Under the pieces are notes generated by a model. The model was given only the letters and a program-made list of their open reading frames with translations, did no database searches and was not told the DNA's origin. Shown one piece after another: positions 32,562 to 42,300 of a DNA stretch of 64,000 nucleotides (the stretch's first letter is position 1; each line of letters begins with the position of its first letter). Position numbers and translations under genes: made by a program. Origin of the DNA: Chryseobacterium aurantiacum (lineage in GTDB: Bacteria > Bacteroidota > Bacteroidia > Flavobacteriales > Weeksellaceae); the NCBI RefSeq assembly GCF_003020585.1, contig NZ_PXUE01000005.1:186001-250000 (forward strand), written 5' to 3'.

Positions 32562-34865
32562 TTAGAATCCAAACTTAGAAAACAGTCCCGGTTTTTTCCA
32601 TGAAGCCTTATATTCATCTGCAACAGGATCATACTCAGAAAATGAGAGTACATGGTCCAATAGAGCGTGGGCATCCTTAAGATTTCCTGCTTGGTACAGT
32701 ACAAGGGCTTTTGCCAATTCTACGCTTTCCATAAGATCATCATATCCCCATTCTTCATCATTGTAGATTTTGGTGAATCTTTCTGCCAGCATTAAAGTCT
32801 GGTCTTTATTATTAAGCTTTGCATAGATTCGGATTCCGTAGCTTAACCAAAGCACATAGTCTTCCGCATCCATAGCATCATCATTTTCAGCATCGTATTG
32901 AGTGAATATGGAGGCTGCCTCTTCACAATTGCCCTGAAGAAAATTACTTTTAACGATCATATAAATAGTCTTGGCCTTATCAAAATCGTCTAAAAGGAAG
33001 TCTTTTTTATTCTCCAGATATTTTTGGGCTGCTTTTGCTGTCTCTTTGTAGTTTTCTTCTTCGTTATAGATCTGCATCAAGGCATACTGTGGATTGGGTT
33101 CCTTGGGAAAACGTTCTGCCAGATCATTGTAATAAGTTAATCTGGTATCATGATTTTCACTTTCCAGGCGTTGATAAAGAATTCCCTCCAAAACATTTTT
33201 GCCTGCTTCCAGATCTCTGTAATTATAATCACTGATCTCAGGATTATCCATGGTGTGCTGATAGAAGTAATTAAGAGCTTCTTCAGCATCAGAATACACT
33301 TCAGGAGAGCCTTGTAAACCCAATACTTCTATCTGCCTTGCTCTGTAATAAAGATTTTTATATAAATAGTCTTCATCATCCTCATCATACAAACTGAAAT
33401 AATTATTCAGAGCTTCTTCTGCTTTTTCATGGTTTTCTTCGAACAACAATGCATCTATTAGCACAAGATGAAGTTCCCTGAATTCTGAATATTTCAACCC
33501 TTCAGAAGCTACTTTTATTGCAGAAAGATGATCACCCAGCAAAGAATGCTTAATCGCCAGATTATTGCAGCACATGGCTCTGGTATGCATGTCATTATAA
33601 TAGTTGCTTTCAAACTGGTCTTCTTCATAATACCTTTGAAATGCTTCATAAGCCTGTTGATAGACCAAAGTATGCACTTCAATCCATTGGATCTGGTCTT
33701 CCTCACTCTCTATTTCCTCTATAAATTCATTGAGACAAACTCCTTCGTTATAAATATTGGTAGGTAAATCTGTAAAGTCTGGAATTTCAGAAGGGATGGT
33801 TTTATGTAAATGATATTCTGATTCTACCTTACGTCTCCATGCGGTTGCATTGGAAGATCGTTCCAAAGCTTTTTCCAGTAAAGGAATAGCTTCAGAATAT
33901 TGTCCTGCATCATAGAAATACGTTCCTGCAAAATGGTAGCCGGAGAAAGTCTGCGGATGGCTGTTGATAACCTCCAGGGCGTGCTGCTTGTAGAAATCAT
34001 CTGTAATTTTCAGCATATCAGCATAATTTCTTTCAATGATCAGCTGATAATAAAAAACATCAGGATTATTGAATCCATTTTGAATTAATTCTGCAAAACG
34101 TTGATGCCATTCCACTAGTTTTTCTTGTATAAACATGGCGCTGTTACTCCCCTGAATGGCTTTCAGCATCATCTTCAATGAGAGATCCGGCGCATTATTC
34201 TCATAGGCAATATCTGCAAGATTTATAAAATCAAAATCCTCTCTGCTTACAAATGTAGAGTGCTCGCGATCAATTAGCGCAGTAAGTTCTTCTCCTGAGA
34301 TCATTTTTTCCCGATCCAGAAGGTAGATTTTTTTGATCCAGAAGAGTGATGTATTTTTATCTCTCAGTTCACGGTTGTCTGCAAATTCTCTCTGAAAATA
34401 ATACATTCCTGCTTCAAGACTATTTAAAAGAGGCTTGTTGTCACCCAGAGATTCATATATTTTGACTAAAAAATCATAGCCATACACTTCATTTTCAGAG
34501 TCATCCAATAGGCGTTCTGCATAGGCTATAAATTCTGCCTTATTTTCTTCAGTAATATGTTTTTTCGTCCTGCCTATCTGCATCAATGTGTATTCATTGC
34601 TTAAAGGATAATTCAGGATGTTATAAAGTGCTCTTATGTTGTTGGGATTCACTTTTAGAATTCTACGTAAATAAGGAATCACCTTGTCATGAATAGCAGC
34701 ATAGGCTTCTTCGTGCCCTTCGTAGTAAACCTTGTCGTGGTAGGCTACTGCCATTAAGAATAAAACCTCTTCATCCTCAGGATTAGACAATAAATATTGT
34801 TCTCCCTCTGCAATACACTGCTCCAGGTCTCCCTGATAAAACAGTTGCTCTAATTTGTTATACAT
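32562..34865 (-). CDS. Large TPR-repeat protein
   Basis: The 767-residue helical protein has TPR-like units throughout: EQLFYQGDLEQCIAEGEQYL at the start, YDAGQYSEAIPLLEKALERS near the middle, LLGDHLSAIKVASEGLKYSE, and YQAGNLKDAHALLDHVL near the end. There is no signal peptide or membrane segment. It is the first gene of a pair with the WG/SLR protein 18 bases downstream. The two all-repeat proteins probably act together, but the function is unknown. Confidence 0.85.
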   Translation of the reverse strand: MYNKLEQLFYQGDLEQCIAEGEQYLLSNPEDEEVLFLMAVAYHDKVYYEGHEEAYAAIHDKVIPYLRRILKVNPNNIRALYNILNYPLSNEYTLMQIGRTKKHITEENKAEFIAYAERLLDDSENEVYGYDFLVKIYESLGDNKPLLNSLEAGMYYFQREFADNRELRDKNTSLFWIKKIYLLDREKMISGEELTALIDREHSTFVSREDFDFINLADIAYENNAPDLSLKMMLKAIQGSNSAMFIQEKLVEWHQRFAELIQNGFNNPDVFYYQLIIERNYADMLKITDDFYKQHALEVINSHPQTFSGYHFAGTYFYDAGQYSEAIPLLEKALERSSNATAWRRKVESEYHLHKTIPSEIPDFTDLPTNIYNEGVCLNEFIEEIESEEDQIQWIEVHTLVYQQAYEAFQRYYEEDQFESNYYNDMHTRAMCCNNLAIKHSLLGDHLSAIKVASEGLKYSEFRELHLVLIDALLFEENHEKAEEALNNYFSLYDEDDEDYLYKNLYYRARQIEVLGLQGSPEVYSDAEEALNYFYQHTMDNPEISDYNYRDLEAGKNVLEGILYQRLESENHDTRLTYYNDLAERFPKEPNPQYALMQIYNEEENYKETAKAAQKYLENKKDFLLDDFDKAKTIYMIVKSNFLQGNCEEAASIFTQYDAENDDAMDAEDYVLWLSYGIRIYAKLNNKDQTLMLAERFTKIYNDEEWGYDDLMESVELAKALVLYQAGNLKDAHALLDHVLSFSEYDPVADEYKASWKKPGLFSKFGF

Positions 34866-35088
34866 TATTAATATTTTGTTCTAATAATTCTATCTTTTCA
34901 TTTGCTGTCTGCCCCCTATCAATTTGGACATTCTACTATATTGTATGCAAAATATAAAAAACAAAGTGAAAAACAAACGACAATGCTTATAAAATCAGGA
35001 GAAACACCCAATAAAAGCAGTTTTAATTCTTTAGATTTTGGTTTTAAATGATTATTTTTAATCCCAAAATTCAGGAAATTCGGACACT

Positions 35089-35853
35089 ATGCATATGAAA
35101 AAAATGATGATGGGGCTTTCACTCGCTTTATCGGTTGCTGTTTGGGGACAAAAGAAGTCTGTTCAGAATAGCAAACTCACTCTTTACAGTTACCAGACTT
35201 TTGGTTGTGACAATAAGGGATATTTTGATTCTTCAAAATATAAAAAGGAGGAGATAGATGGTACTTACCAACTTTTATATCCCTTGGACTGGTCTCCATT
35301 TTCTTCTCTTATTGTTTTTAATCCAACAAAATTTGACCACACTCGCAGCAACGGCATTCAGCTTTTACAACAAGCCGAAAAAGAATATCTGACAAGAAAA
35401 AAAGAACTGTCCGGGATTACAATAATAGATCTTCCGATATGGAAAAAAAAGCATGAAGAAGCTATGGCACTTTTGGAAAACGAATATCAGCTCAGAAAAG
35501 AACTTCTTAGGGCTTATTCTAATCCTCAATCCCTTAAAAGTAGTACATTTTACAATACCTGTAAAGAATATGTTGATGCCATCACCACCCATGATAAGGA
35601 GAAAATGTATTCGGTATGGAAAAGTTTATTTGAGCCAAAAAATAATGAAGAGACCTATTCTGGTACAAAGGATGCCTTTAATGCTAAATGGAACGATCAA
35701 CGAAAAGATGATTATGCACTTATTGATCTCATTAATGCCTTCAGTAATTGTGCGAACCACAGTTTCAGAACGAAGACAGATGAGGAGGGCACTCTGTTGA
35801 AGACTTTCGATAAGGTTTTTGTACAACTGAAAAGGGATTGCGACGAGCCATAA
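35089..35853 (+). CDS. Secreted protein of unknown function, paralogue A
   Basis: This 254-residue protein starts with a signal peptide (MKKMMMGLSLALSVAVWGQ, cut near AVWGQ). The mature part has four cysteines conserved with paralogue B: in FGCDNKGYFD, NTCKE, NCANHSF, and the C-terminal RDCDEP. A helical middle (ELRKELLRAYSNPQSLKSST) lies between. No family is recognised. It is followed 142 bases later by a homologue, so this is a tandem duplication. Confidence 0.75.
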   Translation: MHMKKMMMGLSLALSVAVWGQKKSVQNSKLTLYSYQTFGCDNKGYFDSSKYKKEEIDGTYQLLYPLDWSPFSSLIVFNPTKFDHTRSNGIQLLQQAEKEYLTRKKELSGITIIDLPIWKKKHEEAMALLENEYQLRKELLRAYSNPQSLKSSTFYNTCKEYVDAITTHDKEKMYSVWKSLFEPKNNEETYSGTKDAFNAKWNDQRKDDYALIDLINAFSNCANHSFRTKTDEEGTLLKTFDKVFVQLKRDCDEP

Positions 35854-35949
35854 ACCGTCTGTTTAAAGCAAAAAATTAAAATATTTATTAAATTATAAAA
35901 ATCGATAGATAAAATTCATCTAATTCTTTAATTTTCAAATTTAAAGCCT

Positions 35950-35957
35950 TAATTTTG
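35950..35957 (+). promoter_or_regulatory. -7 promoter box of paralogue B
   Basis: TAATTTTG is a full TAnnTTTG match, 38 bases before the ATG at 35996. It suggests that the second copy has its own promoter. The -33 element is not clear. Confidence 0.45.
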
Positions 35958-35995
35958 CACTGAAATTTTAGAAAATTCGGATTCTTTCTACCACT

Positions 35996-36766
35996 ATGCG
36001 CGTAAAAAATATGATGATTGGGCTTTTCATAGCCTTATCTGCTCCTGTTTGGGGACAAAAAGGCCCTACAAAAACAAACAATCTGACACTATATAGCTAT
36101 CAGACATTCAATTGTGATAACAAGGGATATTTTGATGCCACCAAATATGAAAAAGAAGAAATAGACGGCGTTAATAAACTTTTATACAAATTCAACGGGG
36201 TTCATTTTGATACCAATCCGATCTTTAAGCTATCAAGCCTTGAGGATGTTCGTAAAAATAAAGATATTCATTTAGAAAATCTGGAAAAACAGTATCAGGA
36301 AAAGAAGAAGGAACTTTACAGCCTTAAGGTAATCAACCTTCCTGTATGGCAAAATTTGTATCAAGAGGCCATCAAAACCTTTGAAAATGAATATGAACTG
36401 AACAAGGAAGAAATTCTTGCGTTTTCCGACCCCACTACTCTTAAAGACAGCAAGTTCTATGCAACCTGCAAGGAGCCTATTGATGCTATATCTTCTCCTG
36501 ACAGGGAGAAAATGTTTGCCTCATGGAAGATGTATACAGAGCTTAAAAGTAAAAATAATGCAGATCCGCAAGGGGTGATGAATAGGTTCAATGCTAAAAT
36601 GGAAGATCCTCAAAAGGAAGATTATGCGCTTATTGATATGATTGGCCTTAGTTTTCATAACTGTGCCAACAGCAGCTTCAGACAGAAACGTGATGACGAA
36701 GGAACGGTTTATAAAAGCTTTGACAAAATCTTTACAAAGCTGAAAAGAAATTGTGATGAACCCTAA
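35996..36766 (+). CDS. Secreted protein of unknown function, paralogue B
   Basis: This 256-residue homologue of the gene at 35089 shares the signal-peptide style (ending APVWGQ), LTLYSYQTFNCDNKGYFD, TCKEPIDAIS, the NCANSSFRQKRDDEGT region and the C-terminal RNCDEP. The four cysteines align with those of paralogue A and may form two disulfides. The two copies have clearly diverged, so the duplication is old. A TAATTTTG box (35950-35957) matches the -7 consensus 38 bases before the start. The function is unknown. Confidence 0.75.
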   Translation: MRVKNMMIGLFIALSAPVWGQKGPTKTNNLTLYSYQTFNCDNKGYFDATKYEKEEIDGVNKLLYKFNGVHFDTNPIFKLSSLEDVRKNKDIHLENLEKQYQEKKKELYSLKVINLPVWQNLYQEAIKTFENEYELNKEEILAFSDPTTLKDSKFYATCKEPIDAISSPDREKMFASWKMYTELKSKNNADPQGVMNRFNAKMEDPQKEDYALIDMIGLSFHNCANSSFRQKRDDEGTVYKSFDKIFTKLKRNCDEP

Positions 36767-36940
36767 AGAAAATTAAAGATTTAAATATTATTCTGACAGT
36801 ACTCGTTTTGGGTGCTGTTTTTTTATTTAAAAGTCCAGAATAACAGTTAGGTTAAAGAACGGTTAAGGGAAGGTTAATGACGTTCTATTTCTTTGCCTCG
36901 GCTATAAATAGGTCTATTTTCGCTGGAAAATAGTACTCAT

Positions 36941-37837
36941 ATGGATTTTATTTATCTTTTTTTAACGGCATTTATCAGCATGGCTGTTTCGGCACAAAAG
37001 GGACCATTCGTCATCCCTTTTTCTCTGGAAAACAATTCTGTGTATCTTGAATGCAAGGTGAACAAAACGGATAGCATCAAATTTTTATTTGACACAGGAG
37101 CAGATGGATCTGTCATCAATATCAATTCAAAGAAAAAAGTAGCTCTGAAAATTGACGGCAAGTCTGAAAACAAAGGTTCCAATGGAGTAAATACAGTGGA
37201 TTACAGCAGCCACAATATGGTACAATTCGGAGGCATGCAGAAAGACAATGTTACTTTTACCCTTATTCCTTATGGTACAGTGAATTTTGACGGTGTTTTC
37301 GGTACAGATATGATGAAAGGGAATATCATAGAGATTGATTATCACAAAAATGTAATCCGTTTTTATGATGAAAATGATACCTCCATTGATTATTCAGGAT
37401 ATGAAAAAATGAAGCTTCATATGGTTGACAACTATCCTACAGTGGAGAGTAGTATGACTGTGAATGGTAAGCAATATTCAGGACTTTTCGGTCTTGATTC
37501 CGGCGCAGATGATGCTTTGACTATAGCCTCTCCCTATGCTAAAAAAAACGCCTTTAGCAGTAGCATGAAAACTATAGGAAAGGCCACTGCACAGGGCTCA
37601 GACGGATCTGTTTACGAAATGCCGGTGGTACTTTGCCCGTCCATTCAGTTTGCACAGAAATATCTTTACAATGTCCCCATCACACTTTCCGGTTCTACAG
37701 AAGGAATTGATGCCTCAGAAAAAATAGCGGGATTTTTTGGAAATGGATTTTTAAAAAGATTCAATACCATTATTGATTTTAAGAACCGGTATATTTATTT
37801 TAAGCTGAATAAAAACTTGTATTCGGAGTTTAACTAA
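36941..37837 (+). CDS. Secreted protein with two retropepsin-like aspartyl protease domains
   Basis: The 298-residue protein has a signal peptide ending near residue 19 (SMAVSAQ). Two retropepsin-type sites follow: the first is FLFDTGADGSV (Asp51-Thr52-Gly53) and the second is GLDSGADDA (Asp186-Ser187-Gly188). Each domain also has a downstream strand with a glycine (GVFGTDMMKGN and AGFFGNGFLKRF). A fold built from two DT/SG sites in one chain resembles pepsin-like assembly from retropepsin halves, common among Bacteroidota surface or periplasmic proteins. The target is unknown. Confidence 0.85.
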   Translation: MDFIYLFLTAFISMAVSAQKGPFVIPFSLENNSVYLECKVNKTDSIKFLFDTGADGSVININSKKKVALKIDGKSENKGSNGVNTVDYSSHNMVQFGGMQKDNVTFTLIPYGTVNFDGVFGTDMMKGNIIEIDYHKNVIRFYDENDTSIDYSGYEKMKLHMVDNYPTVESSMTVNGKQYSGLFGLDSGADDALTIASPYAKKNAFSSSMKTIGKATAQGSDGSVYEMPVVLCPSIQFAQKYLYNVPITLSGSTEGIDASEKIAGFFGNGFLKRFNTIIDFKNRYIYFKLNKNLYSEFN

Positions 37838-37847
37838 TTATTTTAAA

Positions 37848-37937
37848 ATGATAATTGATCATAAAAAACACGTATTTGGTTTTGAATTTGATAGCAATAT
37901 AAAAAGCTCGGCTATTCCTCTTTCTTCAGAAATATAA
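37848..37937 (+). CDS. Possible 29-residue peptide or gene remnant
   Basis: An ATG frame of 29 codons (MIIDHKKHVFGFEFDSNIKS...) lies between the protease gene and the AraC-type regulator. No ribosome-binding or promoter signal stands out. It may be a relic of a longer gene, a leader peptide for the regulator, or chance. Confidence 0.25.
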   Translation: MIIDHKKHVFGFEFDSNIKSSAIPLSSEI

Positions 37938-37976
37938 TGAGGAGTTTCCTGCTGCCAGATCTGTAAATAAACTAGA

Positions 37977-38381
37977 ATGAAAAAACAGGATAAAAATATT
38001 TCTTTCAGACAAATAGAAATAGTAAATCAATTTCTTGCTGAATTAGACCAACATCTATCTGATCTTCAGTCAGGAAAAGCTGAAACAGCATATGAAGTTA
38101 ATCAATTTGCAGAGTTATTGTTTATCAATCCGAATCACTTAAGTGATACTGTCAAAGAAGTCATAGGAAAATCACCATGTGCGGTGTATGAAGAGAAACT
38201 GATTGTTATTTCTAAAGATATGATCATCCATACCAACAAGCCTATTAATGAGATCGCAAGAATATTAGACTACGATCCGTCCAATTTCACGAAGTTTTTC
38301 AAACGATTTACTGGTAAAACTCCCAAAAAATACAGAAACGACAATCATCCTGATCTAAAAACAGAAAAGGTTACCATTTAA
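37977..38381 (+). CDS. AraC-family DNA-binding protein (helix-turn-helix only)
   Basis: The 134-residue protein consists almost wholly of the AraC/XylS double helix-turn-helix. The N-terminal half shows AYEVNQFAELLFINPNHLSD and VIGKSPCAVYEEKLI. The second shows NEIARILDYDPSNFTKFFKR followed by FTGKTPKKYRND. The usual sensor domain is missing. The stop codon lies inside the first unit of a 21-base direct repeat, the classical layout of AraC-type binding sites. The SDR gene begins 69 bases downstream, so it is the likely target. Confidence 0.85.
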   Translation: MKKQDKNISFRQIEIVNQFLAELDQHLSDLQSGKAETAYEVNQFAELLFINPNHLSDTVKEVIGKSPCAVYEEKLIVISKDMIIHTNKPINEIARILDYDPSNFTKFFKRFTGKTPKKYRNDNHPDLKTEKVTI

Positions 38382-38400
38382 ACAGAAAAGGTTACTATTT
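38359..38400 (+). promoter_or_regulatory. 21-base tandem direct repeat, candidate AraC-type operator
   Basis: Units 38359-38379 and 38380-38400 are identical at 20 of 21 positions (AAACAGAAAAGGTTACCATTT style; one C/T change). The two units are in tandem, with a period of two helical turns, as in araI half-sites. It lies 50 bases upstream of the SDR start. Simple slippage duplication is the alternative. Confidence 0.5.
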
Positions 38401-38449
38401 TGTCTGTCATACGCTTTTTAATTTTACACTATTATTTAATGATAAAATT

Positions 38450-39181
38450 ATGACAAGCAAAAAGACAGCTCTGATTACAGGAGCAAATAAGGGAATCGGT
38501 TTTGAAACAGCAAAACAACTTTTACAACTTGGGTATTTCGTTTTCGTGGGAAGCAGAGATCTTGACAGGGGTTTAAAAGCTGTTGAAACCTTAAGGAGTT
38601 TAGGCTATATGGATGTCGATGTTTTGCAAATTGATGTCACCAATCTACTCTCTGTGCAACAAGCAAGAAATGAATTGGAGTCTAAAATTTCCAAACTGGA
38701 TGTTCTGATCAACAATGCAGGAATAATAGGAGAAATGCCTCAAAATGCATCTTCAATTTCTTTAGATAATATCAGAACCGTTTACGAGACCAATTTTTTT
38801 GGAGTAATCCAGGTAACCCAACACTTTTTGGATTTAATGAAAAAATCCGAACATCCTAGAATAGTAAATGTTTCCAGTGATCTTGGTTCCTTAACTAATC
38901 ATAGCGATCCCAATTATGAATTTTATGAGGTTAAACCTATCGCCTACTCCAGCTCAAAAACAGCAGTCAACACTTTTACAGTAATGCTTGCTTATGAGCT
39001 TAAAGACACCAATTTTAAAATCAATAGTGTCAACCCCGGATTCACCGCTACTGATCTTAATGGATTTACCGGATATCAAACTCCTGAGCAAGGAACTAAA
39101 GCTATCATACAATTTGCTACAATTGATGAAAATGGGCCTTCTGGAAAATTTTTCAGTGATGGATTTGAAGTAGCCTGGTAA
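38450..39181 (+). CDS. Short-chain dehydrogenase/reductase
   Basis: The 243-residue SDR has the NADP-binding TGANKGIGFETAKQL motif, the NNAG core (VLINNAGIIG), the catalytic Ser in NVSSDLGS, and the YSSSK pair (Tyr-x-x-x-Lys). The sequence resembles plant carbonyl reductases and menthone-type SDRs. The substrate is unknown. It is downstream of the AraC-type regulator and the direct repeat, and probably under their control. Confidence 0.9.
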   Translation: MTSKKTALITGANKGIGFETAKQLLQLGYFVFVGSRDLDRGLKAVETLRSLGYMDVDVLQIDVTNLLSVQQARNELESKISKLDVLINNAGIIGEMPQNASSISLDNIRTVYETNFFGVIQVTQHFLDLMKKSEHPRIVNVSSDLGSLTNHSDPNYEFYEVKPIAYSSSKTAVNTFTVMLAYELKDTNFKINSVNPGFTATDLNGFTGYQTPEQGTKAIIQFATIDENGPSGKFFSDGFEVAW

Positions 39182-39251
39182 CTCTATTAAAAAAACTTAA
39201 AAAGTAGAATATTTTCATTATAATAAAAAAGAGTGATGATGTTGAAACAAA

Positions 39252-39280
39252 AAAGCGCCTCAGAAATTCTGAGGCGCTTT
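39252..39280 (-). terminator. Terminator of the RND efflux operon
   Basis: AAAGCGCCTCAGAA (39252-39265) pairs perfectly with TTCTGAGGCGCTTT (39267-39280). On the minus strand the stem runs into TTTTTTG. It lies 20 bases past the RND permease stop codon. Confidence 0.85.
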
Positions 39281-39300
39281 CGGTTAATTAAAGGTTTAAT

Positions 39301-42300
39301 TTATTTATCTAAATGCTTAGGAGTAAATCCGTCCTCATTTAGTTCTCTGTGTACGTATTCAGCTTTCATTTCAGCTTCGTAGTCTACTTTAGTATCTTTA
39401 CCCATTCTTCTTAGAACAGAGTCAAATAGAGAGTATACTACCGGAACAATGATCAAGGTAAGGAATAGAGATGATGTTAAACCACCAATAACTACCCAAG
39501 CAAGACCTTTGTTCATTTCTGCTCCTGCTCCTGTTGCCAATGCAATCGGTAACATACCGAAGATCATTGCAATGGTTGTCATCAGGATCGGACGAAGACG
39601 TGCGTGGTTGGCCTGCACCAAAGCATCGTGTGTATTAGCTCCTGCTGCCTTTCTTGCATTGGTAAAGTCAACGATAAGGATCGCATTCTTCGCTACAAGA
39701 CCAATCAACATGATCATACCTAGCATGGTAAAGATGTTCAATGAATTGGCAGTTAAGGCAAGGATAACCATTACCCCAATCATTGCCAATGGAATAGAGA
39801 ACAACACCACGAAAGGATATACAAAACTATCATATAGTGAAACCATTACCAGGTATACCAATACAATAGCCGCTAATAGTGCAATTCCTAAAGTACCGAA
39901 ACCTTCCTGCTGATTCTCCATATCGCCACTCCAGATGTAATCTACACCAATTGGTTTTTTCTTGCTATCCATGAATTGGTTTGCCCATTCATTGGCAACG
40001 TCACCTACTGGTCTACCTACTGCTTTTGCTCTTACTTTTACAGATGGAGATTTATCTCTACGCTCAAGCAAACTTGGTCCTGAACCCATCTTTACATCTG
40101 CAAATTGGCTCAAACGAATTTGTTGGCCCTGAGGGTTTGTAAACATTAGGTTTTTAACATCATCAATGGATTGTCTGTTCACATCTCCAAAACGGATATT
40201 AATATCATATTCATATTCTCCGGCTCTGAATTTTCCGTCTGTATTTCCGTTGAATGCAGTCTGCATCGTTTGTCCTACACTTGAAAGATTCAATCCTAAA
40301 GAAGCCATTTTATCTCTGTCAATAGACACCTGTACTTCAGGGTTACCTGAATCTGTAGATAATTCTGCATCTACTGCTCCAGGAACTTTTTTCAATAATT
40401 CTAAGATTCTTGTTGCTTCTTTTACAGCTATTGCATTATCCGGAGCTGTTACTACCATTTCGATTGGAGCATTTTCAGCACCCATAATACCGATTGGAGC
40501 AGTTTTGAACTCAACTCCTGTAAACTTCTCTTCTAGCTCTCTTTTTATTTTTGCAGCTTTGATGTTGGTACTTTCAGAACGTTCAGATTTGTCTGTTAAG
40601 TTTACCTGAACCTCAGATTGGTACGTTGTTGCCTGAGCACCACCAAAACCTGTAGACTGCTGCCCCACTGTTGTAATAAGGTCTACAACATCTTTATCAT
40701 TTCTTAAGAACTTCTCAACATCTAATGTTAATTGGTTTGTTTTTTCAACGGTTGCATCTTTTGAAAGTTCCATCTGTACCAAGAACTGACCACGGTCAAT
40801 TGGCGGGAAGAATTCTCCTCCAATGAAACCAAATGCTACCAGCATGAATGAACTGATTAAAACAATAAATGTGATAATCACGGTAGAAATCCTTCTCAAC
40901 GTTGTTTTCAGACACCATTCAAGAATTCCTGTGATCCAGTGCGTGAAGCTGTCAATTAATCCTTCAAACCAAAGAATGAATTTCTCGAACCAGTTTTTAC
41001 CTGTTAAATGCTCTAGTTTACCAAATCTTGATGACAACCAAGGAATGATGGTAAATGAAGCCAACAATGATAATAAGGTCGCAATAACCACCGTGACGCA
41101 GAACTGAGCCAAAATGTTTGCCACAAGACCTGAACTCATTGCAATTGGTAAGAATACCACCACAATTACCAATGTAATGGCAGCAACGGTAAATCCGATT
41201 TCTGAAGCTCCGTCATAGGCTGCTCTGATCTTGCTTTTACCCATCTCCATGTGACGGTAGATGTTCTCAAGTACAACAATTGCATCATCCACAAGGATAC
41301 CTACCACAAGTGAAAGTCCTAGTAAACTCATCAAGTTCAAGGTATATCCCATTAGGTTCATCCCAATGAATGCTGCTACCAATGAAGCAGGGATAGAAAC
41401 CATTACGATAAATGCATTTCTGATACTGTGAAGGAATAATAGCATTACAATTGCCACAAGAATAATCGCCAAGAATAAGTCGAAAATAACGTGGTTTGCA
41501 GATTCCAGAGTAAATTCTGTTGTATCGTTTACAATTTTTACTTTTACTCCCTGAACTTTATAAGCTTCTTCTACTGTTTTAATGGTTTTCTGAACACTTT
41601 CAGATACAGCCACCGCATTTGCATCAGACTGTTTTTTCACCTGCATCAAAATTGTAGAAGACTGGTTGAATCTCGCTACTTTTTCAGCATCTTTCTGAGA
41701 GTCAAAAACTGTCGCAATATCAGACAAACGTACTTGTGCACCATTTTTGTTGGAAACAACAAGGTTGTTCATTTCTTCAATAGACTTATATTTCCCTGAT
41801 AATCTGATGGTAGATTTTGAAGTTCTCGTTTTCAAACTACCTGTAGGGAAGTCAAGGTTTGAGGAAAGAATTGATTGTTGTACATCTGCTATAGAAAGTC
41901 CGTACCCCTGTAATTTTTTCTCATCAAGGTTCACCTGAATTTCTCTTTCCTGTCCACCTACAAGATCAACCTGAGCCACACCGTTTACACGAGAGAAAAT
42001 AGGTTCTATCTTTTTATCTAATAAGTCATAAAGGTCCTTACTATTTAATTTATCAGATGAAATACTCATTGTGATAATAGGTAGATCATCTAAGGAGAAT
42101 TTATTCAGTGACGGTGCTTTTACATCATCCGGAAGGTCTGCCAAAATAGCATTTACCTTTCTCTGGGCATCATTCAAAGCATAGTCAACATCTGCCCCAT
42201 CGTTCAGCTGAACCATGATAACGGATAAACTTTCGTATGAAGAAGATTCTACTTTTTTTACGTTTTCCAAAGAACCTACGGCATCCTCAATCTTTCGGGT

